Below are positions 62,818 to 64,000 of a DNA stretch of 64,000 nt, in pieces. The translations under genes were made by a program, and so were the position numbers. The stretch spans positions 1 to 64,000 of the forward strand of contig JAQWJV010000033.1 in the NCBI GenBank assembly GCA_029248185.1, read 5' to 3'. Under the pieces are notes generated by a model. It made no database searches. It was not told where the DNA came from and saw only the letters and a list, made by a program, of their open reading frames with translations. The DNA is from Flavobacteriaceae bacterium (GTDB lineage: Bacteria; Bacteroidota; Bacteroidia; Flavobacteriales; Flavobacteriaceae). Numbering within the stretch: position 1 is the stretch's first letter; each line of letters begins with the position of its first letter.

Positions 62818-63879
62818 TTATTTATTCGTTCTTTTTTGAAGGCTAAAATCAGCTAAAACTAAGGCAGCCATCGCCTCCACTATGGGGACCGCTCTCGGAA
62901 CCACACAAGGATCATGTCTTCCTTTTCCTTGCATTTCCACTTTTTCACCTTTTGAATTAATGGTTTCTTGATTTTGCATGATGGTGGCAACCGGCTTGAA
63001 AGCAACATTAAAATAAATATCCATTCCATTGGAAATACCTCCTTGAATCCCTCCTGAACGGTTGGTTTGAGTGGTTCCATCTGAATTGAATAGGTCGTTA
63101 TGTTCACTTCCTTTCATTTGAGTTCCTGCAAATCCGCTTCCGTATTCAAAGCCTTTAACTGCATTAATAGAAAGCATTGCTTTTCCTAATTCAGCATGAA
63201 GCTTGTCAAAAGCAGGTTCACCCAGACCCACGGGAACATTTTTGATTACACATGTAATGATCCCACCTACCGTGTCGCCTTCTTTTCTAATTTGTTTAAT
63301 GTAAGCTTCCATTTCTGCTGCCATTTTAGGGTCAGGACAACGTACTGGATTTTCTTCAATGGTACTAAAATCTGTATCAGAGGGATGGGTGTCCATTGCT
63401 AAAGACCCTACTCCAGAAACATAGGCTTGAATTTGCATAGGAGCTAAAAATTGTTTGGCAATCGCCCCTGCAACGACTCGACTTGCAGTTTCACGAGCAG
63501 AGCTTCTTCCGCCTCCGCGGTAATCTCGAACTCCGTATTTCTCATCATAGACATAATCAGCATGTGAGGGACGGTAACTGTCTTTTATGTGCGTATAGTC
63601 TTTTGATTTTTGATTGGTATTATGAATAGCGAAGCCAATGGGTGTTCCTGTCGTTTTTCCTTCAAAAATTCCTGAATAGAACTGAACTTCATCAGGCTCC
63701 TTGCGTTGAGTAACAATGGCAGACTGACCTGGTTTACGTCGGTTTAAATCTCTTTGAATGGCTTCTAGATTCAATTCAATTCCGGCAGGACAGCCATCAA
63801 TGACCCCTCCAATTGCAGGGCCATGGGATTCTCCATAAGTTGCTAGTCTGAAAAGGGTACCGTAAATATTGCCTGACAT
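62818..63879 (-). CDS. aroC: Chorismate synthase
   Basis: Last shikimate-pathway step, EPSP to chorismate, with reduced FMN as cofactor. The 353-residue protein shows the family signatures [41 protein letters not shown] and [12 protein letters not shown], plus the C-terminal [17 protein letters not shown]. It probably starts a unit with the downstream symporter. A TATCTTTG promoter element lies 17 nt before the ATG. Confidence 0.98.
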   Translation of the reverse strand: MSGNIYGTLFRLATYGESHGPAIGGVIDGCPAGIELNLEAIQRDLNRRKPGQSAIVTQRKEPDEVQFYSGIFEGKTTGTPIGFAIHNTNQKSKDYTHIKDSYRPSHADYVYDEKYGVRDYRGGGRSSARETASRVVAGAIAKQFLAPMQIQAYVSGVGSLAMDTHPSDTDFSTIEENPVRCPDPKMAAEMEAYIKQIRKEGDTVGGIITCVIKNVPVGLGEPAFDKLHAELGKAMLSINAVKGFEYGSGFAGTQMKGSEHNDLFNSDGTTQTNRSGGIQGGISNGMDIYFNVAFKPVATIMQNQETINSKGEKVEMQGKGRHDPCVVPRAVPIVEAMAALVLADFSLQKRTNK

Positions 63880-63896
63880 AGATATCGTTTAAAACA

Positions 63897-63904
63897 CAAA
63901 GATA
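63897..63904 (-). promoter_or_regulatory. -7 promoter element for aroC
   Basis: Reads TATCTTTG on the minus strand (TAnnTTTG), 17 nt before the aroC ATG. No -33 TTG is obvious. Confidence 0.45.
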
Positions 63905-63927
63905 AAGGTAAAGTTTTGGATTGCCTT

Positions 63928-64000
63928 TTAGCTAGGGATTTTTTTAACAAGTGCTGCTTTTAAAATTGAAATAGGATGCTGACTTTCTCGTTGCACTCCG
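63928..64000 (-). CDS. Possible C-terminal end of a gene cut by the window edge
   Basis: One minus-strand frame is open from the window edge for 23 codons (GVQRESQHPISILKAALVKK then IPS) and ends at TAA 63928-63930. The composition is protein-like, and a same-strand gene upstream of aroC is plausible. It is too short to assign a family, and the other frames cannot be fully excluded. Confidence 0.35.
   Translation of the reverse strand, partial: GVQRESQHPISILKAALVKKIPS

Noticed and set aside
1..64000. tRNA, rRNA, CRISPR arrays, insertion sequences, prophage
   Set aside because: Searched by eye in the intergenic spaces on both strands; the gaps are short and nothing with cloverleaf arms, repeat-spacer pattern, transposase or phage genes was found. 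A tRNAscan or Infernal run would settle it.

Overview
The window reads as a chromosomal segment of a gliding-type marine-like member of the Flavobacteriaceae/Flavobacteriales (phylum Bacteroidota). This rests on several family-specific arrangements: a GldF–GldG gliding protein beside dnaN, the PorX response regulator of type IX secretion, the LpxC–FabZ fusion inside an lpxD–lpxC/fabZ–lpxA–efp–sucD run, bifunctional HisB and HisIE, lipoproteins in the Bacteroidota style, no Shine-Dalgarno pattern, and many Bacteroidota -7 elements (TAnnTTTG) a few bases before start codons. Base composition is AT-rich. I see no rRNA, tRNA, CRISPR array, insertion sequence or prophage.

Layout. 1-9324 (+): a truncated ABC-F ATPase, a secreted zinc metalloprotease, threonine aldolase, a prolyl-oligopeptidase lipoprotein, then a translationally coupled pair (cysteine-synthase-fold enzyme and alpha-oxoamine synthase) that I read as cysteate synthase plus cysteate-fatty acyltransferase, the entry to sulfonolipids (capnines). 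9369-16283 (-): a coupled thiolase-like/acyl-CoA-ligase-like pair, dnaN, a fused GldF-GldG protein and a SAM hydroxide adenosyltransferase. 16383-18289 (+): phoH and purC. 18290-26621 (-): a lipase-like lipoprotein, the decayed remains of its paralogue, then a six-gene run (oxidoreductase, DUF1015, YggS, exonuclease/GIY-YIG, voltage-gated K+ channel, miaA). 26696-32141: pcm, proline dehydrogenase, tsaE, porX and an HD phosphohydrolase on alternating strands. 32169-38456 (+): the lipid A/envelope run. 38477-45625 (+): a complete his operon (G, D, C, B, H, A, F, IE) preceded by a textbook-like but, for this phylum, little-described histidine attenuator. 45691-64000: peptidases, hydrolases, stress and repair genes (DUF885, DUF2461, M61, CBS, GlsB/YeaQ, GH18, DUF2911, amidohydrolase, YbjQ, DinB, SUI1, ung, mutS2, mscL, a glutamate/dicarboxylate symporter, aroC).

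How it works together. Housekeeping biosynthesis dominates (histidine, lipid A, purine, chorismate). Gliding and type IX secretion genes, together with the probable sulfonolipid genes, point to surface motility. The genome is tightly packed: several convergent genes overlap or touch. Three genes look broken: the lipase paralogue (19590-20639), a TetR regulator with a one-base frameshift near its start (53909-54431), and a small membrane protein with an in-frame TGA (61116-61544). The strongest candidate for a noteworthy system is the histidine leader at 38477-38602, where an 18-residue leader peptide with four consecutive His codons precedes mutually exclusive 14-bp antiterminator and 12-bp terminator stems.
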